DNA of 64,000 bases from Marinomonas sp. TW1. GTDB taxonomy: Bacteria > Pseudomonadota > Gammaproteobacteria > Pseudomonadales > Marinomonadaceae. Below the pieces are notes generated by a model, which was not told where the DNA came from, did no database searches, and saw only the letters and a list, made by a program, of their open reading frames with translations. The translations under genes and the position numbers were made by a program. How positions within the stretch are numbered: the first letter of the stretch is position 1; each line of letters begins with the position of its first letter. The DNA lies in assembly GCF_001625355.1 (NCBI RefSeq), contig NZ_JSEE01000015.1, forward strand, positions 1 through 64,000, written 5' to 3'. This document shows, piece by piece, positions 28,374 to 39,204 of this stretch.

Positions 28374-29690
28374 TTGAGAAGAAGAACTTCAGCCCGTCGC
28401 CCGATAAAAAAAGCCTCATTAGGGCCAATGCAAACTTATCAAATTGATGGTTTGACCCATGAGGCGAAAGGGGTTGCCCGCCTTAACGGTAAAGTCACCT
28501 TTATTGAAGGGGCGTTACCTGGGGAGACGGTCACCGCTCAGGTAACGAAACCTGGTCGTCGTTTTGATGAAGCTATTTTGAATGCTGTTATTAAAACCAG
28601 TGTTGATCGTGTGTCGCCAGCTTGTCAGCACTTTGGTGATTGTGGTGGCTGCAGTTTCCAGCATTTAGAAGCGTCTTCACAACGCCTTGCTAAAGCGGAC
28701 TGGTTAGCCGGGCAGTTAAGAAACTTATTACCGAAAGAGCAAATTGAGTGTTTATTTGATGCGAGTTCAGGCTATCGCCGTCGAGCTCGTTTGGCGATTG
28801 ATCATAAAAAAAATTCTTTGGTCCTTGGTTTTCGCAGTAAAGCCTCTAATCGAGTCGTCGATATTGAGCAATGTCATGTCTTAACACCGTCATTACAAGT
28901 CTTGTTCGTTTCCCTTAAAGATTGTTTAAAGCAGAATCCTATTCTATCGTCACTAGGTCACGTTGAGCTGTTAGAAGACAGCAAAGGTATGTCGGTATTG
29001 TTGCGTTTAGTGTCTGACATTTCCCTCATTCAACAACAGGCATATCTTGATTGGGCTCAATCAGAGGGAGTCAATTTATATTGGCAGGCACCAAAAGCGA
29101 GCAGAGCCGATCTGATAGAAGAACAAATGCGCTATTATGATTTGGGGAATTTGCGCTTGAAATATCACCCTCAAGACTTTATTCAAGTAAATGAGGCAAT
29201 GAATCAAAAAATGGTAGCGCAAGCCATGGCATGGTTGGCACCTCAGAAAGAGGATGCCGTGTTGGATTTGTTCTGTGGGGTTGGGAATTTTTCTTTGCCA
29301 TTAGCGCAACTTGCTGGCAGTGTAATTGGCGTCGAGTTACAGGAATCAATGGTTCAAGCTGGCCGGCATAATGCCAGTTTAAACGGTTTGGATAATGTCA
29401 CCTTTGTGGCGGCGGATTTAACGCAGCCTGTTGCAGGGGCGTTTTTAACCGAAAAAATTAATAAGATATTGCTTGATCCACCGCGAGCCGGAGCGTTTGA
29501 GTTTTTAGATACCATTATTCATATCGCGCCACAGCAAATCTTGTATGTTTCTTGCAATGCTTCTACTTTGGCAAGAGACGCTGAGTATTTAGTGTCAAAT
29601 GGCTACAAGGTTGTGCGGGCGGGGTTAATGGATATGTTTCCGCAAACGTCACATGTGGAAACCATGATGCTATTGCAAAAGCAAAAGTGA
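28374..29690 (+). CDS. rlmD: 23S rRNA (uracil-1939-C5)-methyltransferase
   Basis: The 438-residue methyltransferase has a TRAM domain (~20-80) and an iron-sulfur motif CQHFGDCGGCSF plus a later Cys (EQCHV). A SAM-binding Rossmann domain follows (DAVLDLFCGVGNFSLPLA), with the catalytic Cys in LYVSCNASTLARDA. It methylates U1939 of 23S rRNA. A TTG at 28374 gives the basic tail RRRTSARRP, as in E. coli RlmD; an ATG at 28428 is an alternative start. It precedes relA by 16 bases. Confidence 0.94.
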   Translation: MRRRTSARRPIKKASLGPMQTYQIDGLTHEAKGVARLNGKVTFIEGALPGETVTAQVTKPGRRFDEAILNAVIKTSVDRVSPACQHFGDCGGCSFQHLEASSQRLAKADWLAGQLRNLLPKEQIECLFDASSGYRRRARLAIDHKKNSLVLGFRSKASNRVVDIEQCHVLTPSLQVLFVSLKDCLKQNPILSSLGHVELLEDSKGMSVLLRLVSDISLIQQQAYLDWAQSEGVNLYWQAPKASRADLIEEQMRYYDLGNLRLKYHPQDFIQVNEAMNQKMVAQAMAWLAPQKEDAVLDLFCGVGNFSLPLAQLAGSVIGVELQESMVQAGRHNASLNGLDNVTFVAADLTQPVAGAFLTEKINKILLDPPRAGAFEFLDTIIHIAPQQILYVSCNASTLARDAEYLVSNGYKVVRAGLMDMFPQTSHVETMMLLQKQK

Positions 29691-29706
29691 ATTGAAGGAC
29701 GGATAA

Positions 29707-31959
29707 ATGGTAACAGTAAGAAAAGATCATCCAGTATTAGAAGATGGCAGTGTTGATATTGATGCTTGGATGTCGAATTTCTCCGATCTAATTGATGACG
29801 GTGCACGAGTGCCTCTAAGGATGGCCTGTGAGTTGGCTCGACAAGCTGAGTTGCAATGTGCCCGACCTTCCTATTGGGGCTCGCAAGCCAGTACCTTCCG
29901 TGCCGGTTTGGAAATGGTTGAGATTTTATCCGGTTTCCGAGCTGATCAAGATTCTCTTGTTGCTGCGGCCTTGTATCGAGCCGTTCGAGAAGATCAGTTG
30001 CCGATTAGCCGCGTAGTAGACATGTTTGGTCGTAAAGTTGCCTCTCTGGTTGAAGGGGTGATTCGCATGGGAGAGGTGTCAAAGAATTTAACCGCAGACA
30101 CCGCAGCCGAAGTATTAGGTAGCAACGAAAACCAGCTGGAATCATTACGTAAAATGCTGGTTTCGATCATTGATGATGTGCGAGTTGTGTTGATCAAATT
30201 GGCCGAGAGAGCTTGTGCGATCAAAGAAGCGAAATATCAGGATGAAGATCGTCGAGTCGCGGTTGCTTTGGAAGTGCAAAGTGTTTATGCACCCTTAGCT
30301 CACCGTTTAGGAATTGGTCACATCAAATGGGAACTTGAAGACCTTTCGTTCCGATACCTTTACCCTACCGAATACAAACGCATTGCTAAATGGCTGGATG
30401 AAAAACGTCTTGATCGTCAGCAGTACATAGAAGATGTGATCGGTCTGCTTGATCAGCGCTTGAAAGGCATTAATATTCATGCGGATCTGATGGGGCGGGC
30501 GAAACATATTTACAGTATTTGGCGCAAAATGAAGCGCAAAAACATTGGCTTTGATGAAGTTTATGATGTGCGTGCTGTACGTATCTTAGTGGATGAGCCA
30601 ATGGAATGTTATGGCGTTCTTGGTATTGTCCATAATTTATGGCGACCCATTCCACAAGAATTTGACGATTACATCAGTAACCCTAAATCGAATGGTTATC
30701 AATCGCTCCATACGGCCGTTGTTGGGCCTCAAGGTCGTGCTTTAGAAATACAAATTCGTACTCATAAAATGCATGAGGATGCGGAACTTGGGGTGTGTGC
30801 TCATTGGAAATACAAAGGCACAGATCTTAGTTCGAACAGCAGCAGTTACGAAGAAAAATTGCAGTGGCTGAGAACCATCTTGGACTTTCATGAAGTTCAA
30901 GGGGATTTAGAGTCCTTATCCGAACAAGTACGCAGTGATATTGAGCAAGACCGTATTTATGTGTTTACCCCAGATGGTCACGTGGTGGATTTACCCGTCA
31001 ATGCGACGCCAGTAGATTTTGCTTATCGAGTGCATACAGAAATTGGTCACCGGTGTCGTGGTGCAAAGGTAAATGGCAAGATCATTTCTTTGGTAACGCA
31101 CCTTAAAACAGGTGACAAGGTTGAAATTCTTACCACAAAAGAAGGTGGACCAAGTCGAGACTGGTTACATCCAACTTTAGGTTATGTGCAAACTAACCGT
31201 GCCCGCGCCAAAATTCAAAACTGGTTCCGCAAGGAAGATCGAGATAAAAACCTTGAAGCGGGTAAGGCCTTATTGGATAAGCAGCTCAAGCGTTTGGGCG
31301 TGGACGACAGTCGAGTTGACTTACAAACGGTCGCCGCACGATTTAATTTCTCCAATGCGGATGAAGTTTATGTGGCATTAGGGGCAGGGGACATTCAACT
31401 GGCTCGCGTGTTGAGAGTGGTTGATGAATTCTTCAGTTTGAACGGTGAAGCACCGAGCACAACTCGCCCAATTCGTTTGAAGAAAAGTCGTCATAAATCC
31501 TCTGATAATGACATTCATATTCTCGGTGTCGGTAAGCTCTTAACGCAAATGGCCAAGTGTTGTACGCCGATTCCTGGTGATGATGTTGCTGGTTACATTA
31601 CCCATGGTCGAGGGGTTTCGGTACATCGTCAGGATTGTATTAACATAGTGCAATTGGGGATGGATGAGCCAGAACGTATTATTGACGTGAGCTGGGGGGA
31701 GCGTTTAGACAATCAATACCCAGTGAACATTCAAGTGGAAGCTTACGACAGAACGGGGTTGCTTAATGATATTACCGGGTTGCTTGCCAATGAAAAAGTG
31801 AATCTATTGTCGATGAACACCTTATCAGCAAAAGAGAACCACACGGCCAGTATCCGTTTTACCATCGAGGTAGGGGAATTGAGTGTGTTGAGTAAGTTAT
31901 TACATCGGATCAATCAATTACCCAATGTATTAAACGTGTTTAGAGAGAGAGACTTTTGA
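29707..31959 (+). CDS. relA: (p)ppGpp synthetase RelA
   Basis: The 750-residue ribosome-associated enzyme makes (p)ppGpp when uncharged tRNA binds. It has a degenerate N-terminal HD region (~25-200, no HD pair), as expected for monofunctional RelA, and a synthetase domain (~250-400) with SNPKSNGYQSLHT. A TGS domain (~410-475, VFTPDGHVVDLPVNATPVDF), a conserved-cysteine region (AKCCTPIPGD) and a C-terminal ACT domain follow. Its start follows AAGGACGG. It overlaps mazG by 4 bases, pairing the alarmone synthase with a nucleotide pyrophosphohydrolase. Confidence 0.96.
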   Translation: MVTVRKDHPVLEDGSVDIDAWMSNFSDLIDDGARVPLRMACELARQAELQCARPSYWGSQASTFRAGLEMVEILSGFRADQDSLVAAALYRAVREDQLPISRVVDMFGRKVASLVEGVIRMGEVSKNLTADTAAEVLGSNENQLESLRKMLVSIIDDVRVVLIKLAERACAIKEAKYQDEDRRVAVALEVQSVYAPLAHRLGIGHIKWELEDLSFRYLYPTEYKRIAKWLDEKRLDRQQYIEDVIGLLDQRLKGINIHADLMGRAKHIYSIWRKMKRKNIGFDEVYDVRAVRILVDEPMECYGVLGIVHNLWRPIPQEFDDYISNPKSNGYQSLHTAVVGPQGRALEIQIRTHKMHEDAELGVCAHWKYKGTDLSSNSSSYEEKLQWLRTILDFHEVQGDLESLSEQVRSDIEQDRIYVFTPDGHVVDLPVNATPVDFAYRVHTEIGHRCRGAKVNGKIISLVTHLKTGDKVEILTTKEGGPSRDWLHPTLGYVQTNRARAKIQNWFRKEDRDKNLEAGKALLDKQLKRLGVDDSRVDLQTVAARFNFSNADEVYVALGAGDIQLARVLRVVDEFFSLNGEAPSTTRPIRLKKSRHKSSDNDIHILGVGKLLTQMAKCCTPIPGDDVAGYITHGRGVSVHRQDCINIVQLGMDEPERIIDVSWGERLDNQYPVNIQVEAYDRTGLLNDITGLLANEKVNLLSMNTLSAKENHTASIRFTIEVGELSVLSKLLHRINQLPNVLNVFRERDF

Positions 31960-32762
31960 GTGAAGCAATCCAGCGCCTACAATATTTAATGACGTGTTTG
32001 CGTGATAAAGACTATGGTTGTGCTTGGGACAAGAAACAAACCTATCAGACCATTGCGCCTTATACCTTGGAAGAAGCTTATGAAGTCATTGATGCCATTG
32101 AGAGAGCGGACTTTGATGATTTAAAGGATGAACTTGGAGACTTGCTGTTCCAAGTGATTTTTTACTCTCAAATAGCACTTGAAGATGAAAAATTTAATTT
32201 TGACGATGTGGTGAATGGCATAGTGGCTAAAATGCTGCGTCGTCATCCGCACATTTTTCCACAAGGCGAGCTTAGTCGCTTTGGTGAGCCAAACAACGTG
32301 TCTGAAGCAGACGTTTCCGCCCAATGGCAAACGATTAAAGCGCAAGAAAAAGCCTCAAAGCCTAAGCAAGGAGTGTTGGATGATGTGCCAAGCTCTATGC
32401 CGAGCATGATGCAAGCCGTTAAACTGCAACAAAAAGCCGCTAAGTTTGGATTTGATTGGCCGGATATTACGCCAGTGTTTGCCAAAATTCGCGAAGAGTT
32501 GGATGAGTTGGAAGAGGCCATACAGCTTGGCGAGCAGGGACATATCGCTGAAGAAATGGGCGATGTGTTATTTGCTATGACCAATTTGGCACGTCATCTT
32601 AAGGTGTCACCAGATATAGCATTAAACAAAACCAATACTAAGTTTCGACGTCGTTTTGCTAGAATCGAGACATTGTTAGTAGCACAGAATAGAACATTAA
32701 CGGATTGTTCTTTGGAAGAATTAGACCGTTACTGGGAGCAAGCTAAAAGCGAAGGTTTATAG
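31956..32762 (+). CDS. mazG: Nucleoside triphosphate pyrophosphohydrolase MazG
   Basis: The 268-residue protein has two tandem MazG domains with metal-binding EExxE...ExxD motifs: LEEAYEVIDAIE with DELGDLLFQV, and EELDELEEAI with EEMGDVLFAM. It hydrolyses (d)NTPs to monophosphates and in E. coli is reported to lower ppGpp. It starts at a TTG that overlaps the relA stop codon, so translation is coupled. Confidence 0.95.
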   Translation: MSEAIQRLQYLMTCLRDKDYGCAWDKKQTYQTIAPYTLEEAYEVIDAIERADFDDLKDELGDLLFQVIFYSQIALEDEKFNFDDVVNGIVAKMLRRHPHIFPQGELSRFGEPNNVSEADVSAQWQTIKAQEKASKPKQGVLDDVPSSMPSMMQAVKLQQKAAKFGFDWPDITPVFAKIREELDELEEAIQLGEQGHIAEEMGDVLFAMTNLARHLKVSPDIALNKTNTKFRRRFARIETLLVAQNRTLTDCSLEELDRYWEQAKSEGL

Positions 32763-32828
32763 CCTTGTAATAGAAAGAATAATAACGCGACTCAATAAGT
32801 GTTTGTGGTACTTTTTTAGGAGGTTGAG

Positions 32829-35459
32829 GTGAGTGATCGTCAAGCGTCGTTACGTGAAAATGTTAGGTTGCTGGGAGATTGTCTCGGCGAGAGCATGAGT
32901 AATCACTTGGGAGAGGGCTTTCTTGAAAAAGTTGAAAACATCCGCCTGCTCTCTAAAGATGGTCGACAATCAGGGGATTCAGCCGCACTCATTGATGCGC
33001 TAGAAGCGTTAGATGATAAAGAAATTGTCCCTGTTGCTCGAGCGTTTAATCAGTTCCTGAACCTATCCAACATTGCGGAACAATATCATCGCGTTCACCG
33101 TCGTCGTACCAACGAAAGTTTGAGGGTGTACCACAACCCCGTGGGGGATTTGCTTGAGCGCCTAGTAAAGCAAAATTACACCTCAGAACAAATGATCGAA
33201 GCATTACAAGGGCAATCTATTGAGCTTGTTTTAACGGCTCACCCTACCGAAGTGGTCCGACGCTCGTTAATTCGTAAATACGATAATATTTCCAGCGAAT
33301 TGGAAGCCCTGGATAAAGACAACATCCTGCCCCTAGAAGAAACCAAGCACATTCGCCGTCTCAAAGAGATTATTACTCAAGCTTGGCACACGGATGAGAT
33401 CCGTGAAGAGCGTCCAACACCCGTGGATGAGGCTAAATGGGGGTTTGCTGTCATTGAGCAGTCTTTGTGGCAAGCGGTGCCACGCTTTTTTCGTCAACTG
33501 GATGAGCAGTTTAGTGAGCATTCTCAACAAGAGCACTTGCCATTGGACTTAGCCCCCATTCGTTTCGCAACTTGGATGGGCGGTGACCGTGATGGCAACC
33601 CGAATGTGACGCATAAGGTTACCAAAGAAGTGGCGTTATTGGCTCGTTGGATGGCGGCTGATCTTTATATTAAAGACTTAAATATTCTGCGTTCTGAGTT
33701 TTCCATGACGCAATGTAATGATGCGTTACGAGCTCGAGTCGGTGACAGTGCTCAGCCTTATCGTGACGTGTTTCGCCATCTTGAAACGAAAATGCATAAA
33801 ACCAAAAACTGGGCTAAAGCGTGTTTGGACGGTGAGTCCGTCTCCGACGAGGGCGTGTTTCTCAACAGTGAAGAGTTAATTCGTGATTTGGTGTTGTGTT
33901 ATCAGTCTCTTCTCGACAGTGGGATGAAGGTGATTGCCAACGGTTCGTTGCTGGACTTGATCCGCTGTGCCGCGACGTTTGGCATGACCTTGGTGCGTTT
34001 GGATGTACGTCAAGATTCAGCGCGACATATTGATGCCTTATCGGCCATTACTCGATTCTATGGTTTGGGTGATTATGCCGAATGGGATGAAGCGTCTCGT
34101 CAGGCTTTTTTATTGGCAGAATTGAATTCTAAACGCCCATTGTTGCCACTGGATTGGTCTCCTACAGATGAAGTAAAAGAAGTGCTGGATACGTTTGCCA
34201 TGATCGCGCAGGGGGAACAAAGCTCATTTGGTTCTTATGTGATTTCAATGGCCAGTGCTCCTTCTGATGTGTTGGCGGTTGCTTTGATGTTGAAAGAGTC
34301 TGGGGTGAGTTTCCCCATGCGAATTGTGCCTTTATTTGAAACTTTGGCCGATTTGGATAATGCGGAACCCATTATCGAGCAATTGTTTTCCATGCCTTGG
34401 TATAAGTCCTACATAAACGGCCGCCAAGAAGTCATGATTGGCTATTCTGATTCGGCTAAAGATGCGGGTCAAATTGCGGCGACTTGGGGGCAGTACCGTG
34501 CGCAAGAAGCCTTAACTCGATTGTGTCAGAAACACGGTATTCACTTAACCTTGTTCCACGGACGCGGTGGTACCGTCGGACGTGGTGGCGGCCCCGCTCA
34601 TGTGGCGATCTTGTCGCAACCTCCTGGCTCGGTGAATGGTGCGATCCGAGTCACAGAACAAGGCGAAATGATTCGTTTTAAATTTGGTATCCCTGACATC
34701 GCAGTACGCTCATTAGAGCTTTATTGCTCTGCCGTCATGGAAGCAACCTTGATACCCGCTGAACCACCGAAAGAAGAGTGGCGTGCCATCATGGATGAAA
34801 TGGCTGAAGTCGGTATGAATCAGTATCGGTCTATTGTTCGGGGTCATGAAGACTTTGTTCCTTATTTCCGTGCAACCACGCCAGAGCAAGAGTTGGCCAA
34901 GTTGCCTCTTGGTTCAAGACCGGCTCGACGTCGTTTAGATGGCGGCGTAGAAAGCTTGCGGGCCATTCCATGGATTTTTGCCTGGATGCAAATTCGCTTA
35001 ATGTTGCCGGCTTGGCTGGGAGCCGAAAGTGCAATTGAGCAAGCCATTGAGTCGGGGAATTTGGATAAGCTTCGCGAGATGCATGACAAGTGGCCTTTCT
35101 TTGGTGCCTATCTGGATATGTTAGACATGGTCTTGGCCAAGGCAGAACCAGAGATTGCCGAGTACTATGAAAAGCGTCTGGTGCCAGAAGAGCTTCAAGG
35201 CTTGGGAAGACTGTTGCGAGCTAAGCTAAGTCAAGTCAGTGATTTGGTGAAGACATTGAAGCAGCAGGAGCGTCTAATTGAGGACAATAAAACCATACGT
35301 CAGTCGATTGATGTGCGTAATCCTTATATTGATCCCTTGCATTACTTACAGGCAGAGCTTTTGTTCCGTAGTCGTCGTGATGAGGAAAATGCAGAAGTGA
35401 ATAAAGCCTTGATGATTACCATGGCGGGCATTGCCAGTGGTATGCAAAATACAGGCTAA
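32829..35459 (+). CDS. ppc: Phosphoenolpyruvate carboxylase
   Basis: The 876-residue enzyme refills the TCA cycle by making oxaloacetate from PEP and bicarbonate. It has active-site motifs VLTAHPTEVVRRS (His), GGDRDGNPNVT and FHGRGGTVGRGGGP, and the invariant C-terminal MQNTG. It starts with GTG, 5 bases after a perfect AGGAGG. It is followed by a 229-base gap before adk. That gap is AT-rich, with only a glycine-rich 14-codon frame (ATG near 35531) that I do not call. Confidence 0.96.
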   Translation: MSDRQASLRENVRLLGDCLGESMSNHLGEGFLEKVENIRLLSKDGRQSGDSAALIDALEALDDKEIVPVARAFNQFLNLSNIAEQYHRVHRRRTNESLRVYHNPVGDLLERLVKQNYTSEQMIEALQGQSIELVLTAHPTEVVRRSLIRKYDNISSELEALDKDNILPLEETKHIRRLKEIITQAWHTDEIREERPTPVDEAKWGFAVIEQSLWQAVPRFFRQLDEQFSEHSQQEHLPLDLAPIRFATWMGGDRDGNPNVTHKVTKEVALLARWMAADLYIKDLNILRSEFSMTQCNDALRARVGDSAQPYRDVFRHLETKMHKTKNWAKACLDGESVSDEGVFLNSEELIRDLVLCYQSLLDSGMKVIANGSLLDLIRCAATFGMTLVRLDVRQDSARHIDALSAITRFYGLGDYAEWDEASRQAFLLAELNSKRPLLPLDWSPTDEVKEVLDTFAMIAQGEQSSFGSYVISMASAPSDVLAVALMLKESGVSFPMRIVPLFETLADLDNAEPIIEQLFSMPWYKSYINGRQEVMIGYSDSAKDAGQIAATWGQYRAQEALTRLCQKHGIHLTLFHGRGGTVGRGGGPAHVAILSQPPGSVNGAIRVTEQGEMIRFKFGIPDIAVRSLELYCSAVMEATLIPAEPPKEEWRAIMDEMAEVGMNQYRSIVRGHEDFVPYFRATTPEQELAKLPLGSRPARRRLDGGVESLRAIPWIFAWMQIRLMLPAWLGAESAIEQAIESGNLDKLREMHDKWPFFGAYLDMLDMVLAKAEPEIAEYYEKRLVPEELQGLGRLLRAKLSQVSDLVKTLKQQERLIEDNKTIRQSIDVRNPYIDPLHYLQAELLFRSRRDEENAEVNKALMITMAGIASGMQNTG

Positions 35460-35586
35460 TTTATTAAAAAGATTAAAAAATACTCACTATGGGTAAGAAA
35501 ATGACAAAAAAAGGCAGGTAAATTTGCAAAATGAAGGGCGGCTTGGGTATGCTTGGCGGCCATTCAATTTTTTAATATGCAAATAG

Positions 35587-36345
<759 letters not shown>

Positions 36346-36352
36346 TGTTTCA

Positions 36353-37060
36353 ATGACCACCATTTTAGCATTAGATACGTCAACGCCAGCATGTTCTGTG
36401 GCGTTGAATATTGATGGTGTTGTGTTGGAAGATTTTCGCATGGCACCGCGTCTGCATAATGATTTGATCTTACCTATGGTCGATCAACTTCTTCAACAAG
36501 CCCAACTGACTTTATCTGATTTAGATGCCATCGCGTTTGGACGTGGTCCAGGTTCGTTTACTGGGCTCCGTATTAGTGCGGGGGTTGTTCAGGGGCTTGC
36601 TTTTGGTGCGGATTTGCCGGTTGTGCCAGTGTCGACATTGGCAGCATTGGCGCTAGAAGGTTTCCAAAAAACCAGTCAATCTCATTGGCTGGCGGCACTG
36701 GATGCTCGCATGGGAGAAGTGTACATGGCGGGGTATCGAGTTGATAAAAATGCTCAAGGTTATCACCTTGAGTGCCTGGTACCAGAAGCCGTATCAAAGC
36801 CGGATCAATTGCCTAAGTTCACACAAGCTTTTAATGGTGTTGGCTCAGGTTGGTGTTACAAAGACACGTTAGCGTCTTTATTGCCGGAAATGCCATCGCA
36901 TGTGTTGGATGATTTAGCGCCACGAGCGGCTTGTATCGCTGAATTGGCGGCCATCAAATTGGCGAAAGGGGAAGTGGTTTCTGCGTATGACGCGATTCCA
37001 ACTTATTTAAGGGATGAAATCACCTGGGAAAAACAGGCGCCTCGTATAGGAAAGCGTTAA
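36353..37060 (+). CDS. tsaB: tRNA threonylcarbamoyladenosine biosynthesis protein TsaB
   Basis: The 235-residue ASKHA-fold protein has ILALDTSTPACSVAL at the start and GRGPGSFTGLRISAGVVQGLAF, the typical TsaB signature. It partners TsaD in making t6A37 on ANN-decoding tRNAs and lacks TsaD's metal-binding histidines. It is closely spaced with adk upstream and uppP downstream (1 base), suggesting an operon. Confidence 0.93.
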   Translation: MTTILALDTSTPACSVALNIDGVVLEDFRMAPRLHNDLILPMVDQLLQQAQLTLSDLDAIAFGRGPGSFTGLRISAGVVQGLAFGADLPVVPVSTLAALALEGFQKTSQSHWLAALDARMGEVYMAGYRVDKNAQGYHLECLVPEAVSKPDQLPKFTQAFNGVGSGWCYKDTLASLLPEMPSHVLDDLAPRAACIAELAAIKLAKGEVVSAYDAIPTYLRDEITWEKQAPRIGKR

Positions 37061-37061
37061 A

Positions 37062-37862
37062 ATGTTGTGGTACCACATTGTATTTCTGGCCTTGATTCAA
37101 GGCCTTACGGAATTTCTGCCCATTTCCAGTTCGGCTCATCTTATTCTTCCCGCTCAATTATTGGATTGGCCTGATCAAGGATTAGCCTTTGACGTGGCGG
37201 TGCACGTTGGTACTTTAGCGGCCATCGTTTGGTATTTTCGCGCCGATTTATGGAAGATTATTTGTGCTTGGGTGAGGGCGGTTTCTGGCAAAGGTGGTTG
37301 CAGCGATAGTAAGCTGGCTTGGTGGATTGTCTTGGCGACGATTCCGGCTTGTGTTGCGGGTCTAGTGTTTGATGATTTTATCAGTACACATTTGCGATCT
37401 ATTGAAGTCATTGCCTATACCACAATTGGTTTTGGTGTCTTGCTCTGGCTCGCCGACCGGTTTGGACATTCACATAAAACTCAGCAAGATCTTGCTTTAA
37501 ACAATGTACTGGCGATAGGTTTGGCTCAGGCTTTGGCTTTGATTCCAGGCACGTCTCGATCCGGTATTACTATGACGGCAGCCCGCAGTCTGGGCTTTAC
37601 TCGTGAAACCTCCGCACGTTTTTCATTTTTACTTTCCATTCCTCTGATTACGGCGGCTGGCAGTTTAAAACTGATTGAGCTAATGTCTTCGGCGATTGTA
37701 GTGGATTGGTCTAGTCTTATTATGGGCGTGATTTTATCCGCCATCAGTGCGTATTTATGTATTTATCTGTTTTTAAAATGGTTAAATACCATAGGTTTCT
37801 TCCCATTCTTTATTTACCGCCTTGTATTGGGTGTGATTCTTTTATTTATGGTTTATGCCTAA
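37062..37862 (+). CDS. uppP: Undecaprenyl-diphosphatase UppP/BacA
   Basis: The 266-residue inner-membrane phosphatase has about eight helices. It carries ALIQGLTEFLPISSSAHLIL (Glu-rich first motif) and the second motif LIPGTSRSGITMTAARSLG. It recycles undecaprenyl diphosphate to the monophosphate lipid carrier used for peptidoglycan and O-antigen, and its loss sensitises cells to bacitracin. uppS, which makes the same lipid, is also in the window at 52.6 kb. Confidence 0.95.
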   Translation: MLWYHIVFLALIQGLTEFLPISSSAHLILPAQLLDWPDQGLAFDVAVHVGTLAAIVWYFRADLWKIICAWVRAVSGKGGCSDSKLAWWIVLATIPACVAGLVFDDFISTHLRSIEVIAYTTIGFGVLLWLADRFGHSHKTQQDLALNNVLAIGLAQALALIPGTSRSGITMTAARSLGFTRETSARFSFLLSIPLITAAGSLKLIELMSSAIVVDWSSLIMGVILSAISAYLCIYLFLKWLNTIGFFPFFIYRLVLGVILLFMVYA

Positions 37863-37896
37863 CTTTGTTAAGTTGGTGTTTCATTAGGGTGGGGTT

Positions 37897-38685
37897 ATGC
37901 CAAGTTCTATTGCCGTTGCGACAAATGAATCCTCATTCGCTAATGAGGTAAAAGCCTTATCGCAACAGCTGCAATTGCCATATGTTTTCCTGAAAAAAGA
38001 GCTTAAATTCGCTACCGAGTATGATTATCTTTTATTGAAAAATACTCAGGGTGTGGCGATGGCTAAAACCGGCAAAGGGGCGCCTAAACCTGTTTTGGTT
38101 GATTTTACCTCTGGAGCGGCCGATCACAGACGACGTTTTGGTGGTGGTAAAGGTCAGGATATTGCTAAGGCAGTGGGTTTAAACAAACGCAATCATTTAT
38201 CGGTTTTAGATGCGACAGCAGGCTTAGGGCGTGATGCTTTTGTACTCGCTTGTTTAGGCTGTGAGGTTAGCTTGTGTGAGCGTGTAGGCTTTGTGCGTCA
38301 AATGTTAGAAGATGGTTTGTATCGCGCATCGATGCACGCTGAGGTGGCTGACATTGCCGCCAAGATGAGGTTACAGGTTGGAGATATTGCTGAAATGGAT
38401 GAAGAGGCCACATTCGATGTGGTTTATCTTGATCCTATGTATCCGCATACGGAGAAATCCTCTGCGGCGGCTAAGAAAGAGATGGCATTTTTTCGCGATT
38501 TGATAGGCAAAGACGATGATGCAGATCGATTACTGGCCGAGGCGAAACAGCGAGCTGAATATCGTGTGGTTGTAAAACGACCAAAAGGCGCACCTTACCT
38601 TAATGGTGAGGAACCGACTTATCAATTAGATGGTAAATCTGGCCGCTTCGATGTGTATGTTTTGAAATCACTCGATCTTCCTTAA
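37897..38685 (+). CDS. rsmJ: 16S rRNA (guanine-1516-N2)-methyltransferase
   Basis: The 262-residue SAM-dependent methyltransferase has [22 protein letters not shown]-binding [15 protein letters not shown] and the catalytic-type motif YLDPMYPH. This set is distinctive for RsmJ (YhiQ). It sits 34 bases after uppP and is convergent with slyX, 15 bases away. Confidence 0.93.
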   Translation: MPSSIAVATNESSFANEVKALSQQLQLPYVFLKKELKFATEYDYLLLKNTQGVAMAKTGKGAPKPVLVDFTSGAADHRRRFGGGKGQDIAKAVGLNKRNHLSVLDATAGLGRDAFVLACLGCEVSLCERVGFVRQMLEDGLYRASMHAEVADIAAKMRLQVGDIAEMDEEATFDVVYLDPMYPHTEKSSAAAKKEMAFFRDLIGKDDDADRLLAEAKQRAEYRVVVKRPKGAPYLNGEEPTYQLDGKSGRFDVYVLKSLDLP

Positions 38686-38700
38686 CACGAGAAATTGTCA

Positions 38701-38913
38701 TTAATAATGCGGTGGTGTTTCATTGTCATTAATGGATTGCTGCTGGCGATAGCTTTCCAATTGTTTTGCAAACAAGCCCAATTGCTCTTTCAATATTAGC
38801 ATGTCTTTTTGTTGTCGAATCAGTGCCTGATTTAAGCTGTCAATCGTGTCTTCTTGAAACTGTGCTTTCATCTCTAATTCATCGATACGTAGATTGAGTT
38901 GTGAGGTATTCAT
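38701..38913 (-). CDS. slyX: SlyX family protein
   Basis: The 70-residue protein is almost entirely a predicted coiled coil (RIDELEMKAQFQEDTIDSLN, then LILKEQLGLFAKQL) and ends in the typical TPPHY. SlyX proteins are short trimeric or dimeric coiled coils of unclear function, often found near slyD or metabolic genes. It is transcribed alone. Confidence 0.85.
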   Translation of the reverse strand: MNTSQLNLRIDELEMKAQFQEDTIDSLNQALIRQQKDMLILKEQLGLFAKQLESYRQQQSINDNETPPHY

Positions 38914-39078
38914 AGAGGCCTTCTGTGTGTTAATCTTATTAAGCTAAGCTCATATTTTTACAGTCATTCTCTAAAAAATTACATGACTTATGTCGCGGTC
39001 ATTTATAAAGTAAGAATGGCGTGAAAATTGCCTATTGATAGGGTGCAGGTATTTTACTCTCATCTTTATTGGCTTCAC

Positions 39079-39204
39079 ATGGCATTTAAGAAAGAGTTTG
39101 GTAAAAATATCTATTTATTCACTTTTACTAACACGAAGCTGGCTTTATTTGGCCAATTTCGCTTCACAATACTATTTAATAAGATAAGAGATATATTGTT
39201 ATGA
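39079..39204 (+). other. Possible 41-codon leader ORF before the cold-shock-domain gene
   Basis: ATG at 39079 opens a 41-codon frame, beginning MAFKKEFGKNIYLFTF, whose TGA overlaps the next gene's ATG (ATGA at 39201). Its own ribosome site is weak, so it may be chance in AT-rich DNA. The surrounding 38914-39200 gap also holds a GAAGC/GCTTC hairpin with an inner TGGC/GCCA stem near 39135-39165, which could be a 5'-UTR structure. Confidence 0.2.

Noticed and set aside
29707..31959. Bifunctional SpoT-type enzyme instead of RelA
   Set aside because: The N-terminal region lacks the HD hydrolase residues, and the neighbours rlmD and mazG are those of relA.
35531..35575. Glycine-rich 14-codon ORF in the ppc-adk gap
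   Set aside because: There is no ribosome site at a workable distance and no family similarity. It is likely chance.
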